5,007 nt of DNA from Treponema sp. GTDB taxonomy: Bacteria > Spirochaetota > Spirochaetia > Treponematales > Breznakiellaceae. Shown piece by piece: positions 1 through 4,910 of this stretch (positions within the stretch are counted from its first letter, which is position 1; each line of letters begins with the position of its first letter). The stretch lies in assembly GCA_031288815.1 (NCBI GenBank), contig JAITQR010000069.1, positions 1 to 5,007 of the forward strand, read 5' to 3'. The notes under the pieces were generated by a model, which had not been told where the DNA came from, ran no database searches, and saw only the letters and a list, made by a program, of their open reading frames with translations. The position numbers and the translations under genes are program-made.

Positions 1-159
1 GCCATTACCAGCGCCGACGGCATGACCGCCGACGTGTATCCCTTCCCCGCCAGGGATCTGCTGGAAATTTCCACCCTCATCACCAACACCGTCAAAGACA
101 TCGGCCGGGTTACCTACGACATTTCAAGCAAGCCCCCGGCCACCATCGAGTGGGAGTAA
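1..159 (+). CDS. guaA: GMP synthase (glutamine-hydrolysing), C-terminal fragment
   Basis: This is the last 52 codons of a gene entering from the left edge, in frame 1, ending at TAA 157-159. The fragment contains GMTADV near its start and ends [14 protein letters not shown]. That closely matches the C-terminus of bacterial GuaA, where I remember MTADW and a final [14 protein letters not shown]. GuaA converts XMP to GMP in the cytosol using ATP and glutamine. The visible part belongs to the C-terminal dimerisation domain, which contributes to XMP binding; the amidotransferase and ATP-pyrophosphatase domains lie upstream of the window. Nothing in the fragment looks broken. The gene ends 195 bp before rpsL, and promoter candidates lie in between, so it is probably a separate transcription unit. 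The identification rests on the diagnostic tail and is confident despite the short length. Confidence 0.93.
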   Translation, partial: AITSADGMTADVYPFPARDLLEISTLITNTVKDIGRVTYDISSKPPATIEWE

Positions 160-172
160 GCCCCGAAGTCCG

Positions 173-191
173 CCGCGCTTGTGGGTTTTTT
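173..191 (+). terminator. Possible weak terminator after guaA
   Basis: A short stem CCGC (173-176) / GTGG (181-184) with loop GCTT is followed by G and six Ts (186-191). The stem has only four pairs, one of them G-T. A second, bulged pairing, CCGAAGTC (163-170) with GACTTTCGG (192-200), encloses it. Position and T-tract fit a terminator, but the stem is weak and overlaps the first promoter candidate. Confidence 0.3.
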
Positions 192-218
192 GACTTTCGG
201 CATAAATTTTGTTAAATT
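190..218 (+). promoter_or_regulatory. Candidate upstream sigma-70 promoter for rpsL-rpsG
   Basis: TTGACT (190-195) and TAAATT (213-218) are separated by exactly 17 bp. This gives 5/6 and 4/6 matches to the vegetative consensus. It lies upstream of a second candidate at 233-261, so the two could be tandem promoters. The region is AT-rich, which raises the chance of a fortuitous match. Confidence 0.4.
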
Positions 219-232
219 TTCCCTAAACCCAC

Positions 233-261
233 TTGACCATTCTTTGCGGACTTGCTAGGGT
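233..261 (+). promoter_or_regulatory. Candidate main promoter of rpsL-rpsG, extended -10 type
   Basis: TTGACC (233-238) and TAGGGT (256-261) are 17 bp apart, and a TG at 253-254 forms an extended -10. An AT-rich tract at 202-220 lies just upstream of the -35 box, where an UP element would be. Transcription would start near 268, giving a leader of roughly 87 nt before rpsL. The spacing, extended -10 and AT-rich upstream tract together fit a strong ribosomal-protein promoter. The start site is inferred. Confidence 0.58.
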
Positions 262-287
262 AAGGTTCCTTGGATAGGGAAATTATG

Positions 288-333
288 CCTTGCCGTTTGG
301 CGGGGACTTTATATAAGCGAAAGGCCTAGCCTT
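288..333 (+). promoter_or_regulatory. Leader hairpins upstream of rpsL
   Basis: Two inverted repeats lie in the predicted leader. CCTTGCC (288-294) pairs with GGCGGGG (299-305) around loop GTTT, with two G-T pairs. AAGGC (321-325) pairs with GCCTT (329-333) around CTA. The second ends 7 nt before the ribosome-binding site at 341-345. They could be a translational operator, but no known ribosomal-protein binding motif is recognised here. Confidence 0.28.
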
Positions 334-340
334 GCATTGC

Positions 341-345
341 GGGAG
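341..345 (+). promoter_or_regulatory. Ribosome-binding site that fixes the rpsL start
   Basis: GGGAG ends 9 nt before ATG 355. It lies inside the upstream in-frame extension beginning at TTG 337, which rules that start out and supports the ATG giving a protein that begins MPTINQLV. Confidence 0.75.
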
Positions 346-354
346 TTCTTTATA

Positions 355-729
355 ATGCCTACGATCAATCAGTTGGTTCGTTTCGGGAGGAAACAGGTTA
401 CTTCCAAGACGAAATCGCCGGCTTTACAGTCCTGTCCTCAGAAGCGCGGGGTATGTACCCGGGTCATGACTTTTAGCCCCAAAAAACCCAATTCGGCCTT
501 ACGGAAAGTGGCCCGGGTGCGGCTTTCCCATGGGACTGAGGTAACCGCCTATATCCCCGGTATCGGCCACAATTTGCAGGAACACTCGGTGGTTCTGGTT
601 CGCGGCGGCCGGGTTAAGGACCTCCCCGGAGTTCGCTATCATATCATCCGGGGCGCCAAGGATACCTTGGGTGTGGCGGATCGCAAGCGGGGCCGGTCAA
701 AATACGGCGCCAAGCGGCCAAAGGCGTAA
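355..729 (+). CDS. rpsL: 30S ribosomal protein S12
   Basis: S12 is 124 residues here, the usual bacterial length, starting at ATG 355 with MPTINQLV. It sits at the 30S/50S interface beside the decoding centre and helps set decoding accuracy. Diagnostic blocks are [11 protein letters not shown] (27-37), [10 protein letters not shown] (42-51), [11 protein letters not shown] (71-81), [14 protein letters not shown] (83-96) and the tail [11 protein letters not shown]. Lys43 and Lys88, the classical streptomycin-resistance positions, are both lysine, so the sequence is of the sensitive type. Asp89, the residue methylthiolated by RimO in some bacteria, is present. It is the first gene of the rpsL-rpsG unit, with promoter candidates at 190-261; rpsG begins 10 nt after its stop. 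The in-frame stretch from TTG 337 adds six residues absent from the family and contains the ribosome-binding site, so it is not used. Confidence 0.98.
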   Translation: MPTINQLVRFGRKQVTSKTKSPALQSCPQKRGVCTRVMTFSPKKPNSALRKVARVRLSHGTEVTAYIPGIGHNLQEHSVVLVRGGRVKDLPGVRYHIIRGAKDTLGVADRKRGRSKYGAKRPKA

Positions 730-739
730 GGTGTAGGCA

Positions 740-1210
740 ATGGGACGTAAAAAGAAGACCGTGGATCGGGGTATCGCCCCGGATCCTAAATACAACAGCG
801 TGGTGGTTTCCAAGTTTGTAAACCGGATGATGTGGGAAGGCAAACGTTCCATCGGACTCCGTATCGTGCATGAAGCCCTGGGAATCCTCCAGCAAAAAGC
901 GGAAAAGGAACCTTTGGAAGTGTTCCTCAAGGCTATTGATAACGTAAAGCCGGTTATTGAAGTCAAATCCCGGCGGGTCGGGGGCGCTACCTACCAGGTA
1001 CCGATTGAAATTCGGGAATCCCGACGGGAAGCTTTGGGGATGAGGTGGATAATCAACGCCGCCCGGGCCCGTTCCGGCCGGGGTATGGGGGACCGTCTTG
1101 CGGCGGAACTGCTGGACGCGTATAATAATACCGGTACGGCCTTCAAGAAGAAGGAGGATCTCCATAAAAACGCGGAAGCCAATAAGGCTTTTGCCCATTA
1201 TCGCTGGTAG
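740..1210 (+). CDS. rpsG: 30S ribosomal protein S7
   Basis: S7 has 156 residues, the standard bacterial length. It is a primary binder of the 3' major domain of 16S rRNA, nucleates assembly of the 30S head and contacts E-site tRNA. Visible landmarks are the N-terminal basic stretch MGRKKKTVDRG, the signature region around KFVNRMMWEGKRSIG (25-39), the beta-hairpin segment near residues 72-94 (VKPVIEVKSRRVGG), REALGMRW, and the family-typical end EANKAFAHYRW. The start is ATG 740. AAGGTG (728-733), overlapping the rpsL stop codon, serves as ribosome-binding site 6 nt upstream, suggesting translational coupling. In E. coli, S7 represses its operon through a site in a gap of about 100 nt between rpsL and rpsG; that gap is only 10 nt here, so the same operator cannot exist. 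A terminator follows at 1259-1292 instead of fusA. Confidence 0.98.
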   Translation: MGRKKKTVDRGIAPDPKYNSVVVSKFVNRMMWEGKRSIGLRIVHEALGILQQKAEKEPLEVFLKAIDNVKPVIEVKSRRVGGATYQVPIEIRESRREALGMRWIINAARARSGRGMGDRLAAELLDAYNNTGTAFKKKEDLHKNAEANKAFAHYRW

Positions 1211-1258
1211 ATTTTCGCGGCAGGGCCGGGTTTGTTCCGGTTCGGCTGTATGTCGGTT

Positions 1259-1292
1259 AAAAAAACCGGGTTCCGGCCCGGAAGAGTTTTTT
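1259..1292 (+). terminator. Rho-independent terminator of rpsL-rpsG
   Basis: A stem CCGGG (1266-1270) / CCCGG (1277-1281) with loop TTCCGG is preceded by seven As (1259-1265). AAGAG and six Ts (1287-1292) follow. The A-tract can pair with the T-tract around a small internal loop. It starts about 50 bp after the rpsG stop. An alternative stem, CGGTT (1254-1258) / AACCG (1264-1268), overlaps the left arm and could compete with it. Confidence 0.6.
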
Positions 1293-1394
1293 GAAATTTT
1301 TATCCGGTTTATACCGGATTATAACCGCGTTGCGGGTGAACCTTTGGTTCGGTGTCGGGGAGGTTTAGAAGAAAAATCTATATATCGTCGGCAA

Positions 1395-1551
1395 GGCAGG
1401 CTGGAAAGCGTTGTTTTACGCTTGGCCTGAATACCCGGTCGCGGGGTCTCGCGGGATTCCCTTGGAATCCTGTATAGGCTGCCTGGGGCGGCTTAGCAGT
1501 TTGTTGCGCTTCGCGCGTAAAACCCCAAAAATCGCCGGAGAGGCGATTTTT
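1395..1551 (+). ncRNA. Candidate structured RNA or palindromic repeat element
   Basis: Five stems lie in tandem. CAGGCT+AAGCGT (1397-1402, 1406-1411) pairs with ACGCTT+GGCCTG (1418-1423, 1424-1429), with a GGA bulge and one G-T pair. GGATTCC (1454-1460) / GGAATCC (1464-1470) has loop CTT and a few weaker outer pairs. GCTGCC (1478-1483) pairs with GGC+AGC (1490-1497) around a TT bulge. GCGC (1506-1509) / GCGC (1513-1516) has loop TTC. A perfect 10-bp terminator hairpin closes the set (1527-1551). Stops in all frames and the lack of protein similarity argue against coding. I do not recognise the RNA family. A candidate -10 (TATATA, 1379-1384) lies just upstream, without a good -35. Because the last hairpin works on both strands, the transcribed strand is uncertain. 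A dispersed intergenic repeat is an equally reasonable reading. Confidence 0.33.
1527..1551. terminator. Perfect 10-bp bidirectional terminator hairpin
   Basis: AAAAATCGCC (1527-1536) and GGCGATTTTT (1542-1551) are exact reverse complements around loop GGAGA. On the + strand the stem ends in five Ts. On the - strand the complement of the AAAAA arm likewise gives a T-tract after the GC-rich stem. It is the strongest hairpin in the window and lies inside a gap between two + strand operons, so it probably ends a separate transcript or stops read-through. Confidence 0.6.
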
Positions 1552-1570
1552 ACCTTGCAACTGCCAAAGT

Positions 1571-1748
1571 AAGCCCCGTAAATTGTGGTTTTCGCGGCAC
1601 AGAGTGGCGCAAAACCTGCAAGTGCAATGGGCTGCCAGTGATCCAAACCGATCATCGGGATGGGGCGCTGTGAACAGGTTTCAATAGCGTCTTGTCCGGA
1701 AAGCGTAGATTATGATGGGACAGGTGGAACGGGACAGCGGGGTTTTTT
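1571..1748 (+). ncRNA. Candidate multibranched RNA element upstream of tuf
   Basis: A long-range helix AAGCCCCG (1571-1578) with CGGGGTTT (1738-1745), containing one G-T pair, encloses about 160 nt. Inside are four consecutive hairpins. GGTTTT..GCG..CAC pairs with GTG..CGC..AAAACC (1587-1616, loop AGA). GTGATC/GATCAT is at 1638-1655. CGCTG+TGAA pairs with TTCA+TAGCG (1666-1689, one bulged A). CTTGTCC/GGACAGG is at 1691-1724. The closing helix runs into six Ts (1743-1748), as for an RNA with an intrinsic 3' end. Its 3' strand can alternatively form a hairpin with 1750-1756, an arrangement like a riboswitch. Landmarks of RNase P RNA, tmRNA, SRP RNA and 6S RNA were looked for and not found. Folding was done by eye, so function and boundaries are inferred. 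Confidence 0.35.
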
Positions 1749-1785
1749 GAAACCCCCTTTAGGGTTAAAGAATCATTCATTCTTT
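1739..1785 (+). promoter_or_regulatory. Overlapping hairpins, possible attenuator upstream of tuf
   Basis: GGGGTTT (1739-1745) pairs with AAACCCC (1750-1756) around TTTG, followed by C and TTT. AACCC (1751-1755) can instead pair with GGGTT (1762-1766), so these two stems exclude each other. AAAGAAT (1767-1773) with ATTCTTT (1779-1785) forms a third, separate stem around CATTC. The layout resembles a terminator/antiterminator set, but the T-tract after the first stem is only three bases, so termination there would be weak. Confidence 0.35.
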
Positions 1786-1834
1786 GCCGTCTGTTTTCCG
1801 CTAAAATCCATTTTCATTTTCTTTACGCTGAAGT

Positions 1835-1869
1835 TTCCGGTGGCAAATTCCGCCGGAATGTAGTTTTTT
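1835..1869 (+). terminator. Terminator-like hairpin 96 bp upstream of tuf
   Basis: TTCCGGTGG (1835-1843) pairs with CCGCCGGAA (1850-1858), nine pairs with one G-T, around loop CAAATT. TGTAG and six Ts (1864-1869) follow. Since all the genes run rightward, this would stop transcripts coming from upstream before tuf, or act as a leader attenuator if the tuf promoter lies further upstream. The five-base gap before the T-tract weakens the case. Confidence 0.45.
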
Positions 1870-1900
1870 GGCAAGCCGGGCGGCTTCAAAACGTTTGGTT

Positions 1901-1930
1901 TTGATGCGCCTATTTTGGTAAAGATAAATT
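1901..1930 (+). promoter_or_regulatory. Candidate tuf promoter
   Basis: TTGATG (1901-1906) and TAAATT (1925-1930) are 18 bp apart, each matching 4/6 of the sigma-70 consensus. The AT-rich palindrome AAATTAATTT (1926-1935) overlaps the -10. A start near 1937 would leave a leader of under 30 nt carrying only the ribosome-binding site. The match is modest for so highly expressed a gene, so the true promoter could lie elsewhere in the gap. Confidence 0.35.
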
Positions 1931-1948
1931 AATTTGTGTGCCCAAAGG

Positions 1949-1957
1949 TAAGGAGGA
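1949..1957 (+). promoter_or_regulatory. Strong ribosome-binding site of tuf
   Basis: TAAGGAGGA is a near-complete complement to the 16S rRNA 3' end. Its GGAGG ends 8 nt before ATG 1965. It is the strongest such site in the window, in keeping with the abundance of EF-Tu. Confidence 0.85.
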
Positions 1958-1964
1958 CACTTAA

Positions 1965-3164
<1,200 letters not shown>

Positions 3165-3184
3165 CGCGCTGGAAATGATTTGGT

Positions 3185-3206
3185 AAATGCCGGTTCTCCG
3201 GCGTTT
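3185..3206 (+). promoter_or_regulatory. Intercistronic hairpin between tuf and rpsJ
   Basis: AAATGCCGG (3185-3193) and CCGGCGTTT (3198-3206) pair over nine positions, one a G-T, around loop TTCT. The stem lies 21 bp after the tuf stop and 20 bp before rpsJ. It resembles a weak terminator whose Ts lie within the stem, or a 3'-end stabiliser for tuf mRNA. Either could make EF-Tu more abundant than the ribosomal proteins downstream. Confidence 0.45.
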
Positions 3207-3216
3207 GCCTGTCTCT

Positions 3217-3222
3217 GGAGGA
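3217..3222 (+). promoter_or_regulatory. Ribosome-binding site that fixes the rpsJ start
   Basis: GGAGGA, whose GGAGG ends at 3221, lies 4 nt before ATG 3226, a rather short spacing. It supports this ATG over the in-frame ATG at 3187, which lies inside the intercistronic hairpin. Confidence 0.72.
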
Positions 3223-3225
3223 ATA

Positions 3226-3534
3226 ATGGCTAATGAACGAATTCGCGTACGGCTACGCGGCTTCGATGTTGAGTTGATCGATGAGAGCGCGAAATCTATC
3301 GTTCAAACGGTTCAGAAAGCGGGAGCAAAGGTCACCGGCCCTATCCCGCTGCCAACCCGTATCAATAAGGTTACCGTGCTTCGTTCGCCCCATGTGAACA
3401 AGAAGTCCCGGGAACAGTTTGAGATGCGTACTCATAAACGCTTGATCGATATTATTAATCCTTCTCAGGAAGTGATGGACTCCCTGATGAAATTAGAGCT
3501 TCCCGCGGGCGTTGATGTTGAAATAAAACAGTAA
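3226..3534 (+). CDS. rpsJ: 30S ribosomal protein S10
   Basis: S10 has 102 residues, as expected (E. coli has 103). It is part of the 30S head, and in E. coli it also acts in transcription antitermination as NusE. Recognisable segments are [10 protein letters not shown] (5-14), [27 protein letters not shown] from residue 38 on, and [10 protein letters not shown] (67-76). Val57 in the SPHVNK loop, where tigecycline-resistance changes map in other bacteria, has the usual residue. The start MANERIRV at ATG 3226 has GGAGGA just upstream and gives the family length. An upstream in-frame ATG at 3187 would add 13 residues not seen in the family. S10 follows tuf, and the spacing to rplC is an unusually long 100 bp for this operon. 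Confidence 0.98.
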   Translation: MANERIRVRLRGFDVELIDESAKSIVQTVQKAGAKVTGPIPLPTRINKVTVLRSPHVNKKSREQFEMRTHKRLIDIINPSQEVMDSLMKLELPAGVDVEIKQ

Positions 3535-3553
3535 GCGGCGCTTGCTTGTTTTG

Positions 3554-3606
3554 CCGGGCTGGAAGCTCCGGAAAAAATTACGGCAGACGGTTCCCGGACC
3601 GGGGAA
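3554..3606 (+). promoter_or_regulatory. Two hairpins in the rpsJ-rplC gap
   Basis: CCGG+GCT (3554-3560) pairs with AGC+CCGG (3564-3571) around GGA, with one bulged T. TTCCC (3591-3595) pairs with GGGAA (3602-3606) around GGACCG. They fill a 100-bp gap in an operon where later genes touch or nearly touch. A protein-binding or processing site is possible; no known family motif is recognised. Confidence 0.3.
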
Positions 3607-3624
3607 TAGCGTGCCTTTGTGTTT

Positions 3625-3628
3625 GGAG
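3625..3628 (+). promoter_or_regulatory. Ribosome-binding site that fixes the rplC start
   Basis: GGAG ends 6 nt before ATG 3635. The open frame continues upstream to TTG 3542, but that would add 31 residues absent from L3, so this site decides the start. Confidence 0.75.
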
Positions 3629-3634
3629 AATAAG

Positions 3635-4255
3635 ATGTTGGGTCTTTTGGCCAGAAAAGTGGGCATGACGCAGGTCTTTGATGATGAGGGAAACCTGGTA
3701 CCGGTAACGGTGGTACGGGTTGATCCGAACATCGTCATTGCCCAAAAAACCGAAGAAAAAGATGGTTACAAAGCGATCGTTGTCGGCATAGATGACGAAA
3801 AGAATAAGCTCGTAACCAAGCCTTACAAGGGCCAGTTTCCCGGGAATATCCCCCCGAAAAAAACGTTAAAGGAACTGCGGGATTTTGAAAAAGTAGTCGC
3901 CGTTGGGGATTCCCTGGGAGTGGAGGTTCTGGAAGGCTGCCGTTACGTGGATGTATCCGGCGTGTCCAAGGGCAAGGGCTTTCAGGGGGTGATGAAACGC
4001 TGGGGTTTTGGCGGCGGGCGTCATACCCACGGTTCCAAATTTCACCGGGAACCGGGGTCTACCGGACAGTCTACTTACCCGGGGCGTACTTTTAAGAACG
4101 TAAAGCTTCCCGGGCGCATGGGCCGGGAACGGGTAACGGTTCTGAGCCTTCGGGTTGTCAAAATTGATCCGGAAAAACAGCTCATCCTGGTCCGCGGCGC
4201 CGTGCCAGGTGTAAACAAGGGGCTTTTGCTGGTCAGGGCCGCGGTGAAGAAGTAA
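3635..4255 (+). CDS. rplC: 50S ribosomal protein L3
   Basis: L3 has 206 residues (E. coli 209) and starts MLGLLARKVGMTQVF, the characteristic N-terminus. It is one of the first proteins to bind 23S rRNA, and its internal loop reaches towards the peptidyl-transferase centre. That loop is visible as KRWGFGGGRHTHGS (121-134) followed by HREPGSTGQSTYPGR (137-151). Gln145 corresponds to the glutamine methylated by PrmB in E. coli. KLPGRMG (157-163) and the C-terminal GAVPGVNKG (188-196) are also typical. The stop TAA at 4253-4255 overlaps the ribosome-binding site of rplD, so the two genes are probably translationally coupled. Confidence 0.98.
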   Translation: MLGLLARKVGMTQVFDDEGNLVPVTVVRVDPNIVIAQKTEEKDGYKAIVVGIDDEKNKLVTKPYKGQFPGNIPPKKTLKELRDFEKVVAVGDSLGVEVLEGCRYVDVSGVSKGKGFQGVMKRWGFGGGRHTHGSKFHREPGSTGQSTYPGRTFKNVKLPGRMGRERVTVLSLRVVKIDPEKQLILVRGAVPGVNKGLLLVRAAVKK

Positions 4256-4265
4256 GGGCGTAGAT

Positions 4266-4910
4266 ATGAATCGTGTAGTATATTCAATTGAGGGCAAGGA
4301 ACTGCGGAATGTCGAACTGGATGAAACGGTTTTCGGCGTTCCGGTAAACGAGGATCTTATCTGGTATGCCATTAACAACGAGTTGGCTAACCGGCGGCAG
4401 GGAAACGCCAGCACCAAGGATCGGGGAGAGGTTCACGGTTCCAACGCGAAGCCCTACAAGCAGAAGGGAACCGGACGGGCCCGGCGGGGAGACAAAAAAT
4501 CTCCCGTCCTGGTGGGCGGGGGCGTCGTTTTTGGGCCCAAGCCCCGGGACTATTCCTACGCTATACCCAAAAAAGCAAAACGGCAGGCGATAAAAAGCAT
4601 ACTAAGCCTTAAAGCGCAAAGCGACACCCTGAAAATTGTAGAGGATTTTTCAGTTGAATCGGGAAAAACCAGGGATCTTGCGAAACTTCTCAAGAATTTC
4701 GGCGAGGACCCGCAGCGTACCGTGCTTATCCTCAAAGATGATGATCCGAAGCTTAAGCGGGCGGCGGCGAACATTCCCTGGCTCTCGTATCTTTCCTATA
4801 GCCGCCTCAGTGCCCACGAGCTTTTTTACGGTCGCCGGGTGTTGATGCTGGAAACCGCCGCGAAAAACCTGAATGAATTTTACGGGGTCGGCGAGGAGGC
4901 AGTTGAATGA
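4266..4910 (+). CDS. rplD: 50S ribosomal protein L4
   Basis: L4 has 214 residues, slightly longer than E. coli's 201. Its globular part binds 23S rRNA and its extended loop lines the peptide exit tunnel near the macrolide site. That loop is marked by [11 protein letters not shown] (65-75), followed by [18 protein letters not shown] (80-97) and KKAKRQA (102-108). No residue in the loop suggests macrolide resistance. The start ATG 4266 has AAGGG (4254-4258), overlapping the rplC stop, 7 nt upstream. In E. coli, L4 represses the S10 operon through a leader upstream of rpsJ; whether the tuf-rpsJ hairpin plays such a part is unknown. The stop TGA overlaps the rplW start as ATGA. The C-terminus ([12 protein letters not shown]) carries a short tail rich in acidic residues. 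Confidence 0.97.
   Translation: MNRVVYSIEGKELRNVELDETVFGVPVNEDLIWYAINNELANRRQGNASTKDRGEVHGSNAKPYKQKGTGRARRGDKKSPVLVGGGVVFGPKPRDYSYAIPKKAKRQAIKSILSLKAQSDTLKIVEDFSVESGKTRDLAKLLKNFGEDPQRTVLILKDDDPKLKRAAANIPWLSYLSYSRLSAHELFYGRRVLMLETAAKNLNEFYGVGEEAVE

Larger units (their letters stand above)
1211..1964. other. 754-bp gap between rpsG and tuf, dense in inverted repeats
   Basis: No reading frame here has a recognisable protein family or a convincing ribosome-binding site. The stretch instead holds at least sixteen inverted repeats, at intervals of about 20-70 nt. Besides those annotated separately, they include ATCCGGT/ACCGGAT (1302-1308 with 1313-1319), CCGC/GCGG (1325-1335), GAACC/GGTTC (1338-1350), AAGCC/GGCTT (1873-1886) and TCAAAAC/GTTTTGA (1886-1892 with 1898-1904). 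In many bacteria fusA occupies this position, but the gap is far too short for it and no EF-G motifs are visible. The stretch probably consists of the rpsG terminator, one or two structured RNA elements, and the tuf promoter and leader. Confidence 0.7.

Noticed and set aside
290..317. A third rpsL promoter, TTGCCG with TATAAG, 16 bp apart
   Set aside because: The -35 is poor, lies in a leader hairpin, and a start near 324 would leave only about 30 nt of leader. The candidates at 190-261 are better.
337..354. N-terminal extension of S12 from TTG 337
   Set aside because: The extension contains the ribosome-binding site and is absent from the family.
1302..1319. ATCCGGT/ACCGGAT hairpin as a terminator
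   Set aside because: The 7-bp stem is perfect, but no T-tract follows on either strand, so it is listed only as part of the structured gap.
1098..1430. A 110-codon + frame starting inside rpsG
   Set aside because: The first third is a shadow of rpsG in another frame, and the rest runs through the rpsG terminator. It shows no EF-G or other similarity.
1416..1655. A 79-codon - strand frame (and a 60-codon one at 1378-1560) in the gap
   Set aside because: Both cross the terminator and the palindromic stems, lack a convincing ribosome-binding site and show no family. Arg- and Pro-rich translation is what GC-rich palindromes give.
1302..1760. RNase P RNA, tmRNA, 6S RNA or SRP RNA
   Set aside because: The RNase P block GAGGAAAGTCC, tmRNA ends (GGGGCTG and the T-arm with CCACCA) and a 6S-like single bulged rod are not seen. 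GTCCGGAA at 1694-1701 recalls the SRP tetraloop region, but the flanking asymmetric-loop sequence does not match.
1660..1863. A 67-codon + strand frame in the rpsG-tuf gap
   Set aside because: It has no ribosome-binding site or recognisable motif, runs through several hairpins, and ends inside the 1835-1869 terminator-like element.
1211..1964. A decayed fusA pseudogene
   Set aside because: Translations of the + frames show no EF-G motif such as a P-loop AHIDAGKTT or DTPGHVDF, and the stretch is about a third of fusA length.
3542..3634. N-terminal extension of L3 from TTG 3542
   Set aside because: Thirty-one extra residues have no counterpart in L3, no ribosome-binding site precedes the TTG, and the gap holds hairpins.
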